Assembly (NCBI GenBank): GCA_028023455.1
Contig: JAQFVV010006197.1
Location: 15,001,254 to 15,065,253, forward strand
Direction of reading: 5' to 3'
Origin: Epiperipatus broadwayi
Taxonomy: Eukaryota > Onychophora > Udeonychophora > Euonychophora > Peripatidae
DNA: 64,000 nucleotides
The notes beneath the pieces are model-generated. The model saw only the letters and a list, made by a program, of their open reading frames with translations, searched no databases and was not told the DNA's origin. The position numbers and the translations under genes are program-made. Positions within the stretch are counted from its first letter, which is position 1. Each line of letters starts with the position of its first letter. Below, in pieces: positions 44,836-57,576 of the stretch.

Positions 44836-47800
44836 AATTGCTAAGTCATCATCATTATCAACCATTATCAATCCACTGCAGGATTGTCTCTTCAAGTTCA
44901 ATCCATCTTCTCCGATCTTTAGCTTCTCTTCTCCACATCACCCCTGCACACTTTCTTATTTCATCCATCCATCTAACATGTGGTCTCTTTCTGGGTCTTT
45001 TACAATCTCTTGGAATCCAGTATAAAATTTCAATTGTCCATCTATTATCATCTCTTCTAGCAATATGTCCAGCCCAACTCCACTTCAGTCTTTTAATTTT
45101 TTCAATGGATCAGTAACACCTGTTTGTTCTCTTACCCATATATTAAGTTTTCGATCTCTTCTTGTTACTCCCAACATGCATCTCTCCATACTTCTTTGAG
45201 TAGTCTGAAGTCTCTGTATTGCTCTTCAGTTAAGTGATCAAGTCTCAGATCCATAAGTAAGAACTGGTAAAACACATTTATTAAAAACCTTCCTTTTCAA
45301 ACACATAGGCATATTTCCTTTTAGTATCAAGTTATTTCTACCAAAAGCACTCCAACCAAATTTAATTCTATGATTAATTTCATCCATTATGTTTCCATCT
45401 GTATTAATAATCTGATCAAGGTATTTGTAACTGTTAACTTCTTCTAACTCATCATAATCAATCTTTATTTTTATATTTTGAAAAAAATCGATTAAACATT
45501 ATTTTAGTCTTTTTAACATTTATCTTTAATCCTACTTTTCTACTTTCATCTGATGACTCCTGAAACATTTTCTGAAGCTCTGAAGCATTATTTGCAAAAA
45601 CAACTACATCATCTGCAAAATCTAAATGACTTAAATATTCTCCATTTACTTTCACTCCTTTAACTTCCCATTTTAATCCACAAAATACTTATTGCAGTAT
45701 TGCTGTAAAAAGTTTTGGAGATATGGAGACACCCTGTCTTACAGCCTTGTCAATGTTGACTCTCCCGGTATCATTATGTAATCTAATTGTTGCTGTTGCA
45801 TTTTTATAAATATTCTTTAAAAATATGACAGTATCCTGGATCTATACCTTGATGATCCAATGCTTTAACCATTGAAGAAATGTGTATAGAATCAAATGCT
45901 TTTTCATAATCTACAAATCCAAACCATAATGGCAACTCATATTCATTTGTCCTTTCTATAACTTCTCTCAATACCTGGATATGATCTACTGTACTAAAAC
46001 CACTTTTAAATCCAGCTTGTTCTCTTGGTTTGTGGAAATCCAATGTTCTCTGTAGACGAGTTGTAATTATCTTGTAAAAATTTTGTTTAAAACTGATAAA
46101 AGGCTGATAGGTTTGTAATTTCTAATATCTTCTTTATCACCTTTTTTAAATATTAATATTAATACTGCATTCTTCCAATCATCTGGTACACCTTTATCAT
46201 TTAGATATTTGGTATATAACTTTGCTAAAAAAAAATTCTATTTCTTCACCTGCTTCTTTTAATATATCAATTGCAATTCTGTCATTACATGGAGCCTTTC
46301 CCTTTTTCATATATTTAATTACATGTCTCACTTCTTCATTTAAAATTCTGAGTAATTTATATGATTTAATAGATATAGGAGATACTTGTTCTTTATTACT
46401 ATATAATTCTTGATAAAAGTCTTCTACCCATTTCATGATGTCATATTTCTTTTTAGTAATAATTCCAATTTTTTTTCTTATTGCACATATAAATTTCTGA
46501 CCAATACCAAAATGCTGTTTTACATTCTTGAGACTTTTATTTTTTCTACAGCTTTCCTTGCTAGTTCACAGTTATACTTTCTTATATCATTTTCAACTCT
46601 TTTCCGTAACACTTCACAAAATTCAAGATATTCATTTCTTTTTAATGCATCATTTTTTGTATATCTTCATATTCCTTCTTTTCTTCATAAATTCTCTAGT
46701 CTCAGTAAAAATTTTATTGGTCAATTGCTGCCTTTTTTCTATCAACTATATTTGTTGCAGTTTTTAAAAGTGTATCAGTTATTTTCTTATTAACTTCATT
46801 CAAACCTGAATCATGTTCAAAATCTACTAATACTTGAAACCGATTTGTAAGTTCTAATTTAAATTCATTAGAATGCTTCTGAAGATTAGGAATATCAACT
46901 GTAAATATTGTTTTTCTTAATAATTTTTGTCTCTCTAGTTTTGCATTAACACCTATCTTACATCTTACTAATCGATGATCATTTCCTGCGTTAAATTTAT
47001 TACGAACATTACAATCTTGAAATATGTATTTTCTGTTAGTCAAAATATAATCCAATTCTGCTGTACCTTCATTTGGATGCTTCCATGTCCATTTCCTTTT
47101 AACATTTTTCTCAAAAAAAGAATTCATAATATAAAGTTTTTCTTTTTCTGCAAACTCCATAAGTCAATGTCTTCTCTCATTTCTATTACCATAACCAAAA
47201 TTACCTACAGCACTTTCATCTTTCATTTGTTTACCAATTCTACCATTAAAGTCTCCCATAACAATTTTAAAATGTTGTTTCCTCTGATCAAATGTCTTTT
47301 GTACATCCATATAAAAATTTTCTATTACTTCATCACTATGAGAACTTGTTGGGGCATAAACTTAAATTATCTGCAACTGGTATCTGCTATTAAGTTGTAT
47401 AACTAATCTTGCCATCCTGTCTGATACACCATCAATCTCCACAATGCTGTTCTTCCACTTTTTATTTATACTGAATCCTACTCCACTTGTATTTCCAATA
47501 TTTGTGCCTTTATAACAGAGTACATGTCCACTTTTTAAATCAATTGTTTTTTCACCTTTTCTTCTAACTTCACAAGGTTCAATAATGTCCCATTTAATAT
47601 AAGACAGTTCTTCTTCTAATTCTTGCAATCTTCCTTCACTTTGAAAGTGATCTGCAGTTGTAAGTACCTAAATAAAAAGTTGTCATCAAATGGCAGCCTG
47701 GGTCCGCAATCAGGGGATTCTTATCACCCTCCGACTTCAGCCACCAACCGCTGCCTTGGTTGGTGACTTTATAGCCTCCTGGGAATAAAGTCCATGATTT

Positions 47801-47840
47801 ATTTTTGTCTGTCATAATTGTATCTATGTATTGGAAAAAT
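44836..47840 (-). pseudogene. RTE endonuclease/reverse transcriptase, disrupted
   Basis: Read on the minus strand across stops, the order is as follows. 'LGTYNCRSL' (APE motif I, ~47660), 'IIEPCEVRRKGEKTIDLKSG' (~47560), 'YAPTS' (~47355), 'GDFNGRIGK' (APE, ~47240), 'NDHRLVRCKIG' (APE His, ~46970). Then RT: 'RHVIKYMKKGKAPCNDRI' (~46320), 'REQAGFKSGFSTVDHIQVL' (~46010), 'FVDYEKAFDS' (first catalytic Asp, ~45910) and 'HLDFADDVVVFANNASELQ' (FADD, ~45620). The C-terminal tail 'KRPRKRPHVRWMDEIRK' is at ~44980. A full-length RTE protein is ~1,000 aa, and this matches in extent. Intact relatives nick the target with APE and prime cDNA there. Confidence 0.9.
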
Positions 47841-48145
47841 ATTTATCATTTACACAAACATTCATTCTGCCTTATCAGGCAACTGAGAAAAAAGACCATG
47901 GTGTTTCTTGATCTTAAACTCAGAGATAAAAAGCCAATAAACTCACCACACTGGATAATGCGTGCTGGTGAGTAGCCCATCCATGTTCATATACTATACG
48001 AATAATAACATAGTAATAACAGCTGCAATGACAAAAATGCATGGAGTGGATATCATGAATTTGCTCTGCTCGGTTCCTTTAAGGCCTCCAAGAGGAATTA
48101 AAGGGTCTCCTTTCAGTCAACAGCAAACTCCTTTCAGCAGCCAAT
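44836..48145 (-). mobile_element. RTE-type LINE copy 2, near full length, dead
   Basis: About 3.3 kb on the minus strand. 5' end near 48145 (blocks shared with 35690-35900), N-terminal peptide 'LFPGGYK' (~47785), APE endonuclease, RT and RTE C-terminal tail. It ends at 44836 in a tgatgatgatga-like tail, typical of RTE 3' ends. It is better preserved than copy 1 but still has multiple stops. Confidence 0.9.
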
Positions 48146-49071
48146 TGCTAAGTATATAAAATAAAATGAAAAGTATTTAATTTTTTAACATTTCAATGGA
48201 ATCTATTTATCTAAATTTAATTTTTCATTATGAAAAAACAAATTCAATTTGCATTTACATTATCTGCAATATATAAATATTGGATACATAATTTTGTTAT
48301 TTCTACTGTATCTGATAATCTTAATTGATGAATTTAGAGAGATATGCTGCATATAAATCGTTAATTAAAAAAAAAAAAACTTTTATAGATAATTATACTA
48401 ATAAATTGTTTAAAATATGAAAATCCTCTCAGTACAAGAGGTTAATAATATACTTGCCATGCTGAGTTTGAACCAATGTAAAATTTTCCAGGTAGCTGAA
48501 AACTTTTAAACAAGCTTATCATTGCTTTTTCAGAATAGCTAATACATATCCCAGACACATAACTATTGAATTATTGATTGATAAATATTTAGTTGTTGTC
48601 AGAAAGTAAAACAAAGATAGGAAAATCACTTATTCTTCACCAAGTAGCAGTTTGTGAATACTGTCTTCTTCAATATTCCTCTTTGAAGAAATGTAGAAAA
48701 TATTTTTGCTTTGTGTTCATTACTAATCTATGGAATTTTAGGTTCATATGTCTAAATTTAATAAGTGACATAAAAGTTATATTGCATTTAAATTTTTGAA
48801 TAAGATAATAACTTTTCATTACTGTAATTGTAGTTTTATTCCTATCTTCTAATGATTTTCTATTAAGGTTACTCTTGATGTAAGACTATAATATTAGTCC
48901 TGTGTTATCAACTTCTATACTATTATTAATCAATTAGTGTTATTAAACACATTTGATATTAGGTAAGCTTATGTTAATCAGTTCTAACTATTACACTAAA
49001 TAAACATTATCACTATTTTATAAAATCTTATGTGTTCTTATAAACAAGTATAAAATAACAATAATATAGGA
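48146..49071. other. AT-rich DNA, no gene found
   Basis: A 68-codon open frame at 48593 has no recognisable motif. Confidence 0.4.
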
Positions 49072-49168
49072 GATTTGAACACAGACTTTCAAGCTATCTT
49101 CAGCAATCCACTCTATCTTACATAACCAATACACATAAACACACACACATGAAAAAGATATATGATCT

Positions 49169-49214
49169 CCATCATACATATTTTGGGCCGAATCAGCACT
49201 CATCAGTTAGTTTA
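49169..49214 (-). ncRNA. Degenerate hammerhead, family B copy 3
   Basis: CTGATGA intact. Helix II gtgct...ggc is weakened, and AAAA replaces GAAA. Helix I is partly lost. Confidence 0.5.
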
Positions 49215-49610
49215 AATCATTACCTTCCATACATATGTATAATCAGTGCTTAGTATATATGAAGATAGCAAATCATTAACAAACTTTAATGGACAGGCTT
49301 CAATCTACTTCACCCCACCCCCAACTCTTCAGCCATCCATACCATTGAAAATCTGATGATGGTATGCCTAAATTCCTTGTTGACGCTGATATATGAGGAG
49401 TCAGAGTAACTTAAGGTCAACATGGGCATGACAATAATATTGGGATCAACAAAGGATTTAGATGTACCATCATCAGATTATCAATGGTATGAAAGGCTAA
49501 AGAATTGGAGGATGGAATAGATTGAAGCCTATCCATTAAAATTTGAAGGTTTGATATCTTAATATAAACTAAGCACTGATTACATATGTGTGAGGGAGAT
49601 GATAATCTGG

Positions 49611-49656
49611 AACAACTGATGAGTGCTAGTTCAGCACCAAATACAAATATTAGAGA
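49611..49656 (+). ncRNA. Degenerate hammerhead, family B copy 4
   Basis: CTGATGA (49617-49623) is followed directly by a perfect helix II gtgct-agttc-agcac, then CAAA where GAAA is required (G12 to C). Confidence 0.55.
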
Positions 49657-49745
49657 TCATTTATCTTTTTCACATGTGTGGTCATGTGTATCAATTATAT
49701 AAGATAGAATGGATAGTTAAAAAGGGCTTGAAAGTCTGTGTTATT

Positions 49746-52700
49746 ATATTTATCCTCCAAGTATATAAATTATGCTTGCATTTCAAAAAATACCAATAAT
49801 AAATAATGATTTGTCACTTAGGACATCACTATACCCGGAAATGACAGGATTGAATTATAATCTGTGGAACTTTTATTCTTGATTTATCTACTCTACCCAT
49901 GCACTACATTACTATAAGATATATAATAGCAATGTTAAACTTTTATTGATATGCAAGTTATTTTTATAATATTGACAATTCTGTAATCTAGTCTTTATAG
50001 AAATTTATAATAAAAACATAAGACATTACAGGAAAAAATAAAATAAAATTTATATATATATAATTATAAAAAAATTCAAAAGCAAATAATTATATTTTCA
50101 ACTTTAATGTGAAATTGGTCATTATTTAGATCTGGTAATGTTTTCAACCGATCTTTATTTCTTTTATTTCTTAGTTTTGATTTAGTAATATGAATATTCA
50201 AATGTGTAGACAAATAAGTTATACCAAATCAAGGTAAAAAAATTTGAGCAACATGCTATAATTAGATATTCTCATTTGCATAGTAATTATTTCTACTTCA
50301 TTATCAGCTTGAAGTACATCAAACAGAAATGAAATGTAATATGAAATATTTATGATACATATTGATAAAAAAAAAAACAAGTTTGATTTTATTTTCAATT
50401 TCATCAACAAATTTCTTTAAGTTTTTATTTTAATTAATCATATCAGGATTGTCCAATCTAATTCCCAAAATTTTCTTGATTGAAAAATGTATACATTCAT
50501 GATCATTTAAATTTGATTCTAAAATATGAACATACTGGTGAAAAATTATTTTGTATTTAAATCATATTTATTAAATTTTTTAATATTACATTATAATTTT
50601 AAAGTTGCTAAATTCTGATATCAAGATGAATCAAATCTATAAACTGCATTATCATTTGTAGTTAATAAAGCAAAACAGAACTTATGAATACTATTTATAA
50701 AAAATAGTATATGAAAAAGACCTGCACACTATATTAATGTAATACTATTATATAAACTTTTTCAAAACTGATATTTCAATATAGAAATCAAGTAAAAATA
50801 ATGTTATAATTGACCAGCTCAAAATGGCCTAGTTGTACACTATAATAAACTGATAGAGTCAATCTTAACTTCTTAATGAAATATCAATATTTCATATTTC
50901 ACAAAATACTGAATATGGGTTTGATAAATCCAAAATATCAATTAGGAGTAACCTCTATTTGTCAACTAATGATTATACTACTATATATTGGTTATATATC
51001 TTTTTACATATTATTCATATGGTACCCATCACTAGTATCTGTAATGCAGAGCAATATATATATAGATTAACCTTAACCGTGAATCACATTTGCATGAACA
51101 ACAAAGTGTATGAGATAAAAATTCTAAATCAGTACCACTAAAGTCATAACAATAATACTTAGACTGGAAAATATAATTTTTAGTTGTAAAAAAAAAAAAA
51201 AAAAGAATGATAAAAAAATATTAGGAAATTAAAACTGATTTATTAGAATATTATAATCAAAAAAATATGATTTTTTTCAGCATAGGTAACAAAAAAAAAA
51301 TTAAAGACTGCTGAGCAAAGACAATCAACAAATACAATCCTGTGAAAGGTCTGTTGATTTAATACAATTTCATAGTACACAATTTACCTCACACTAATAC
51401 AGATTGGTTTATTGTGCAACAAAAAATGTCACTGCATATTGGTATTATATTCACTTATGATACTTATTACTAAATTGAGTGAAACTTCGATATTTCTTTC
51501 AGGTAATATGATTTTGAAACAAGCTTAAAAATTTTTCCATATAGCATTCCATAACTTGCAACTAATTATCCAATTATAGAGTTAATATTAAATAAATGCT
51601 AAAACAAAGAGAAAAATTTTCTGGTGAGTAATGTCTTTTTCATTGTTATTCATATATGAAATTATCTGAAGAGGTTTTTGCCATTCCATGTTTTACTTAA
51701 GATGTTTTATTATTTATTTGCATTACAATTAATATGAGGGAGGAAAAAAGGAGAGAGAAATGAATTATGTAATATTCTTTTCTTGGAGATTTATATTATA
51801 CAGTTTAAAAATAAAGTGAGATATTAAATAAGCTAATTCAACAGATGCTTTTAAAAAAAAATACAAATAACATATATACGTGTGAAAAATGTGCAATATA
51901 AACATCAACATGGACTTACTAAAATCATATTCCACCTAAATTCAATCAATTATTAGCTAAAACCTTGCTGCCTTCTCTTTAATTTTTCGGATGTATACAA
52001 ATAATAATCCCTTCCTAAAGATTTCATATCAATTTCTTTTTATTTTACTTTTATATTTTAATTAACTAATTTTTCAGTATTCATTTATTTCTAAGAACAT
52101 ATACTATCAATAGTATTTGGCCTTTGGTTTTCTGAGCCTTTCTACATTAGTCATTTTCATAAATAAAAAATAATTCAACAATATACTTATTACTCCCTTC
52201 CTATTGTAAATATTTGAAATACCCATAAGGCTTTATCAAATTTATTATTCTGAAGAAAGGCATGGTCTCCTATTGACATAATATAAAGACAACAGATAAA
52301 GATTTTAAAAATTCGAAGGGCAAAATCATAATATCTCAATATATTCTTCAATTTTTTGGATATAAGCAAATTAAATCTATTTATAAAAATGTTATCATTG
52401 GATTGAGGCACTTAAAACAAATATGTAATAAGAATACTTTCTAAAAACATCATTATATGAAAAAGTCATGCATGATTTTTTGTGGATACACTTTGTTTAT
52501 AATGATTGCTTTTATTGAGAGGTGATTACTGAAGATAGAGTACTATGAAAAGATACAATTAGAAAATGTGTATGAAATTGTTTAGCAAGAAAAGTTTGCA
52601 GCAGAAGAAAGTAAAAGCCAACATCACAAGACAAAAAACAAGTAAATTAAAAGACTAGCACTGCAATATATGAGAGTATATTGTAGTTATTATAAAATTA

Positions 52701-54120
52701 CTTTTATCATTTTTTTCTCATAATAACCAAACTCGACTATGAGTTGCTATTAATAATGATGCTGCTGAAAACCTGAATATAATATTAAATGGAAACAGTA
52801 TCTATTAATTTCAAAATAGATTTATATACTTATATTCTACATATTAATATATATTCTTATAAAGAATTATAATAACTCTGTCACTGAAATATAATAAATT
52901 AAAGACAATATTATTATAGCTTCAAACATGAAAAAAATATCTAAATCATTACCTTAATGCATTTTCATTGTTAAATATTCTTGCCAAAGACATCAATTAC
53001 TTTTGAAAATGATTTTCAGAATCAAAAAATACATTAAGATTATATTTAACATTAAGACTTTGCCCTGTATGAAGTAATATTAATAGTAACTTTAATTTAT
53101 TATAATATATATCCTACATATTACTGATTAATTTCCCTATTCTTTTTTTTGACCCTTCACTAAATCCATTTTTTTAAAAATTAGTGTTTTTTTTTATCCT
53201 CCTTGAATTTTAAAATGTGTGGTTGTATTAATTCATTTACTATATTACTTTTTTTTTTTTTTAATTTCAATGTTTTCCAGATTAATAACAAAAATGTTAA
53301 TTTAAATAAATTGCAACTCATGTTATTATATTAAAACCTAGCAATCATAGCAATTTAATGACTACTTCATAATTTTGTCTAAATGGCAAAAAGTTTTCAA
53401 ATTAAAAACAACTATATTATGTACTTGACTTATCATTGCAATTTCAAAATTACATATTATTTTCCTTTTTCTACATAATCTAAACCTTTTCTCTATTCAA
53501 TGTCATTTTATTGTCAAAGCAAAAGAATAATCCAAACTTTTTTCTAAGCAATGCCTTTTCACTATCAAACAATTTAATAAGCTTCATTATCCAATTCTAA
53601 TCTCGGTGCTACCCAAAATTACTTCATTATTTTAATGATTCTCTTCCTAACAGTGACTTTATGATGCAGGATGAGGTACTTTGGTCATTTGACTTAAATT
53701 AATTTTCTTGCAGATATATGTAGTGTTTACTTGTCAGTTTTTGCATTCATTTGATGGTAAAAATTGGAATATATAGTGATTTACTGATTAAAAAAAATCT
53801 AAATATGTCAGTATTGTACAGAAAAACTAATACAAATGAACTGAAAATTCCACTGATGGATAATTTCTTTGTTCTCAGGCTGCAAGAGTACTTGGAGAGT
53901 TCTTGCAAGTATTCTCCTTTGTTTAATCCTCAAACAGTAAAAGTGCCTATTTTGTATGGATTACTTATATATTTGATTATTTTTGCAAAATATTTATTAT
54001 AAGACAAAAAAAGACTATATTCAGATTTTATTGAAAATGTTTGTTTTTAAGAAGGCAAGCTAAGAAAAATATAGTCATAGCAAAGTTATGAACAGAACTT
54101 TAAAACACCATTTCATTACT
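49746..54120. other. AT-rich DNA, no gene found
   Basis: Over 4 kb of low-complexity A/T-rich sequence. Open frames here (for example 50876, 52190, 53751) are short, compositionally biased and lack motifs. Probably intron or intergenic sequence on the flank of the PLE-4 array. Confidence 0.45.
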
Positions 54121-56212
54121 TTAACAATACTTAAAACAGAAGAAAACGGAAAATACCTTTTTCTTTTTCGTTTTTTATGTTGTACTAATCCTTCGAAATC
54201 AAATAAAATGTTATAAAAACATATTTATAAACAACAAAACATAACACTTATATTAATTATATAAAAAGCCTTTTTCGGCAAATTTATTTTTTGCCCTTTT
54301 CAAACATGTCTTCCAAAAAATACTACGACTACATATACATAGCGACATCTATGTTAATACATGATAAGTAAAAAATAAAAGACAAAAGAATAAAAGAAAT
54401 ATACAACTAGTATAAACAATTCATATAGAACAGCTGAAACTGAATTGGACAGCCTATATTATCATATAACTTATACAACTCTACTATAATTTAAATCTTC
54501 ATTTCGTAAAATGCATTCCAAACAATCATCCACATCAGTTATCTATCCATTCTTTTTTCATCAACCATTTATTATTCATTCCAATAGACGCCTTATATAT
54601 ATTCATACAATTAGTTTTATTATACATAATATAATTTGTTTCATATAATCTGCGTCTATTAACATCTTTTATATAATTTAAAGCCCTTATACTATCAGTA
54701 CAATTAATTTTATGTCCAGTTTGCAAATAATGAACATATAATGCTGACTTATCATCTTTCCTATCGATAGCACCATTATGTTCCTTAGCTCTTTCGCTCA
54801 ATTGCTTTGCTGTCTGCCCATAATAAACCATATTACAAAATTTACAAGTAATTTTATAAACCATTCCCCTTTTATATTGTATCTCATCTATTAACCTATA
54901 ATTAGTTATTAACTTATCTAAATTTCTACTATTGGCCCATCCCACATTAATATTTTCATCCAAATATTTTTTCCTTTTTTTACATAAAATTTTGTATACA
55001 TTAGGTAAATATGAAATTTTAATCCATTTCTTCTTATTTTTATTATCATTTCTCTTATTTCTCTTTTTATAATTTCCTATAAAAATACTATTAATATGTC
55101 TTATCCCATATCCGCATTTTACATAATCTTGTTTAAATTTTTCTTTTTGCAATTTAGCAAAATTTCTATCAGTGTTAAATTTATCATTTTTATATTTAAA
55201 ATTCTTTATTACATTCATCTTTTGTATCCATGGCTGCCTTGAATCAATTGGTATAATTTTCCTCAATTTATCATCTTTAACAAAATGCCTAATCACAATA
55301 TTTCCATCTTGACTCAAAAACATCTCAATATCTAGATATCTAATCTCATTATCAATTTCCTTCATAGTAAAACGGATATTATCCGTATTATTATTAAATT
55401 TATTAAATAATTTATGTACTATCCTTCTATTCCCTATTACTAAACTATCATCGACATATCTAACGTAATATATTACTTCTTTTTTAATTATACTTCTTGT
55501 TATAATATTGTTTTCCATATCATTAATAAAAACCGATGCCATTAACCCACTAATTGCACATCCCATTACCCATCCCTTATTTATTTCCCAAAATTGATTA
55601 TTATATTTAAAAAACAAACTGTTATTTATCAAAATTAAACTTTCCTTTATTATATTAATAATGTTATCATCAGTAATGTGTAGCGATAATGCCTTTATTA
55701 CTACATCGATACTTTTCAATCTAGGAATACTAGGATACATTGACTCTATATCCATCACAAAAATACTATGATTTCTATTTACTTTCAACTTATTCAATTC
55801 ATCAATAATGGCCTCTGTATTTTTTATACAATACTGCCCATAACCAATCACATTAGCTATCCACCCGTTCAAATATTTACAAAATTTATTCAATATAAAA
55901 TCACTAAAATTGAATAGTAATCTTAAAGGGTTACCTTCTTTATGTGTCTTAATCTTACCAAATATATATGGATTCTCATATGACCTAGGATATAAACAAT
56001 TATACTTCCCATCATCAATAAATCTACAAATTTTCATCTTTTTTAATAAATTTACATATTTAGTCTTTATCATATTTGTAGGGTCTTTAGACAATCCAAT
56101 ATATCCCTCTTTTTTTATTACCAGATCTATTTTATCATGATAATCCCTATTATATATCACAACAAAACGACAACCTTTATCTTCTTTACATATTGTTAAT
56201 TTATACACATTA
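54121..56212 (-). mobile_element. PLE-4 inverted copy, 5'-truncated
   Basis: Reverse complement of the 3' 2,092 bp of the PLE-4 unit. Homology ends at 54121 with 'ttaacaatactt', which is the reverse complement of the unit's 3' end (aagtattgttaa). At the other side it joins the direct truncated copy at 56209-56212, where the four bases 'atta' fit both copies. Confidence 0.95.
54535..56208 (-). pseudogene. PLE-4 RT/GIY-YIG protein, N-terminally truncated (557 codons open)
   Basis: Minus-strand frame, open from the junction to the natural stop, corresponding to roughly residues 259-815 of the full protein. It lacks the first ~260 residues and has no genuine start: the first codon at the junction is GTG within the original frame. 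DKG, motif A, YVDD and GIY-YIG are all intact. It differs from the complete copies at a few residues (for example NKFNNNTDN versus RKFNNNADN; NKNKKK versus NKDKKK). Without a promoter or start it is probably not expressed. Confidence 0.92.
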
Positions 56213-56213
56213 A

Positions 56214-57163
56214 AAAAGAAGTAATATATTACGTTAGATATGTCGATGATAGTTTAGTAATAGGGAATAGAAGGATAGTACATAAATTATTTAATAAATT
56301 TAATAATAATACGGATAATATCCGTTTTACTATGAAGGAAATTGATAATGAGATTAGATATCTAGATATTGAGATGTTTTTGAGTCAAGATGGAAATATT
56401 GTGATTAGGCATTTTGTTAAAGATGATAAATTGAGGAAAATTATACCAATTGATTCAAGGCAGCCATGGATACAAAAGATGAATGTAATAAAGAATTTTA
56501 AATATAAAAATGATAAATTTAACACTGATAGAAATTTTGCTAAATTGCAAAAAGAAAAATTTAAACAAGATTATGTAAAATGCGGATATGGGATAAGACA
56601 TATTAATAGTATTTTTATAGGAAATTATAAAAAGAGAAATAAGAGAAATGATAATAAAGATAAGAAGAAATGGATTAAAATTTCATATTTACCTAATGTA
56701 TACAAAATTTTATGTAAAAAAAGGAAAAAATATTTGGATGAAAATATTAATGTGGGATGGGCCAATAGTAGAAATTTAGATAAGTTAATAACTAATTATA
56801 GGTTAATAGATGAGATACAATATAAAAGGGGAATGGTTTATAAAATTTACTTGTAAATTTTATAATATGGTTTATTATGGGCAGACAGCAAAGCAATTGA
56901 GCGAAAGAGCTAAGGAACATAATGGTGCTATCGATAGGAAAGATGATAAGTCAGCATTATATGTTCATTATTTGCAAACTGGACATAAAATTAATTGTAC
57001 TGATAGTATAAGGGCTTTAAATTATATAAAAGATGTTAATAGACGCAGATTATATGAAACAAATTATATTATGTATAATAAAACTAATTGTATGAATATA
57101 TATAAGGCGTCTATTGGAATGAATAATAAATGGTTGATGAAAAAAGAATGGATAGATAACTGA
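56214..57163 (+). pseudogene. PLE-4 C-terminal RT plus GIY-YIG, frameshifted
   Basis: Begins 'KKEVIYYVRYVDDSLVIGN' with no start codon. An extra T at ~56846 (aaaatttactt versus aaaattactt) shifts the frame at the GIY-YIG domain entrance. The second Cys of the CxxC pair is also changed to Tyr (tgt to tat). It shares the NKFNNNTDN variant with the inverted copy, so the two truncated copies belong to the same subgroup. Confidence 0.92.
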
Positions 57164-57401
57164 TGTGGATGATTGTTTGGAATGCATTTTACGAAATGAA
57201 GATTTAAATTATAGTAGAGTTGTATAAGTTATATGATAATATAGGCTGTCCAATTCAGTTTCAGCTGTTCTATATGAATTGTTTATACTAATTGTATATT
57301 TCTTTTATTCTTTTGTCTTTTATTTTTTACTTATCATGTATTAACATAGATGTCGCTATGTATATGTAGTCGTAGTATTTTTGGAAGACATGTTTGAAAA
57401 G

Positions 57402-57420
57402 GGCAAAAAATAAATTTGCC
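57402..57420 (+). other. Conserved 6-bp hairpin in PLE-4 spacer
   Basis: ggcaaa-aaataaa-tttgcc, directly followed by gaaaaaggcttttt. Present in every copy of the unit (next at ~60308 and ~63214). It might be an RNA structure used for 3' recognition; this is only inferred from its position in the 3' UTR. Confidence 0.35.
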
Positions 57421-57576
57421 GAAAAAGGCTTTTTATATAATTAATATAAGTGTTATGTTTTGTTGTTTATAAATATGTTTTTATAACATTTTATTTGATT
57501 TCGAAGGATTAGTACAACATAAAAAACGAAAAAGAAAAAGGTATTTTCCGTTTTCTTCTGTTTTAAGTATTGTTAA

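Larger units (their letters stand above)
49072..49745. repeat. Repeat family B, copies 3 and 4 as a head-on palindrome
   Basis: 49072-~49415 has the same orientation as the 40.7-kb copy; ~49420-49745 is its reverse complement. The arms meet around 49395-49450 ('gtcaacatgggcatgac' region). Arm identity is ~80-85% by eye, so they are not a fresh duplication. One arm carries the box-B-like end (49071-49083). Confidence 0.8.
56209..57576 (+). mobile_element. PLE-4 direct copy, 5'-truncated
   Basis: The last 1,368 bp of the PLE-4 unit in plus orientation, starting just before YVDD, ending at the tandem junction 'aagtattgttaa|ttttcaatt'. It forms head-to-head inversion with 54121-56212 and head-to-tail continuity with the first complete unit, so its 3' part acts as the upstream pseudo-LTR. 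Confidence 0.95.

Noticed and set aside
53751-54002. 83-codon open frame beside the PLE-4 array as a flanking gene or exon
   Set aside because: A ttcttgcag acceptor-like string lies upstream, but the translation has no recognisable features and the composition is that of the surrounding A/T-rich DNA.
57155-57205. CTGATG ... CGAAAT at the stop codon of PLE-4, resembling a hammerhead
   Set aside because: The first box reads CTGATGT and lacks the required A. A partial gtgga/tttac pairing would consume the G and A of the core. No helix I partner is found. I see no convincing hammerhead in PLE-4 on either strand.
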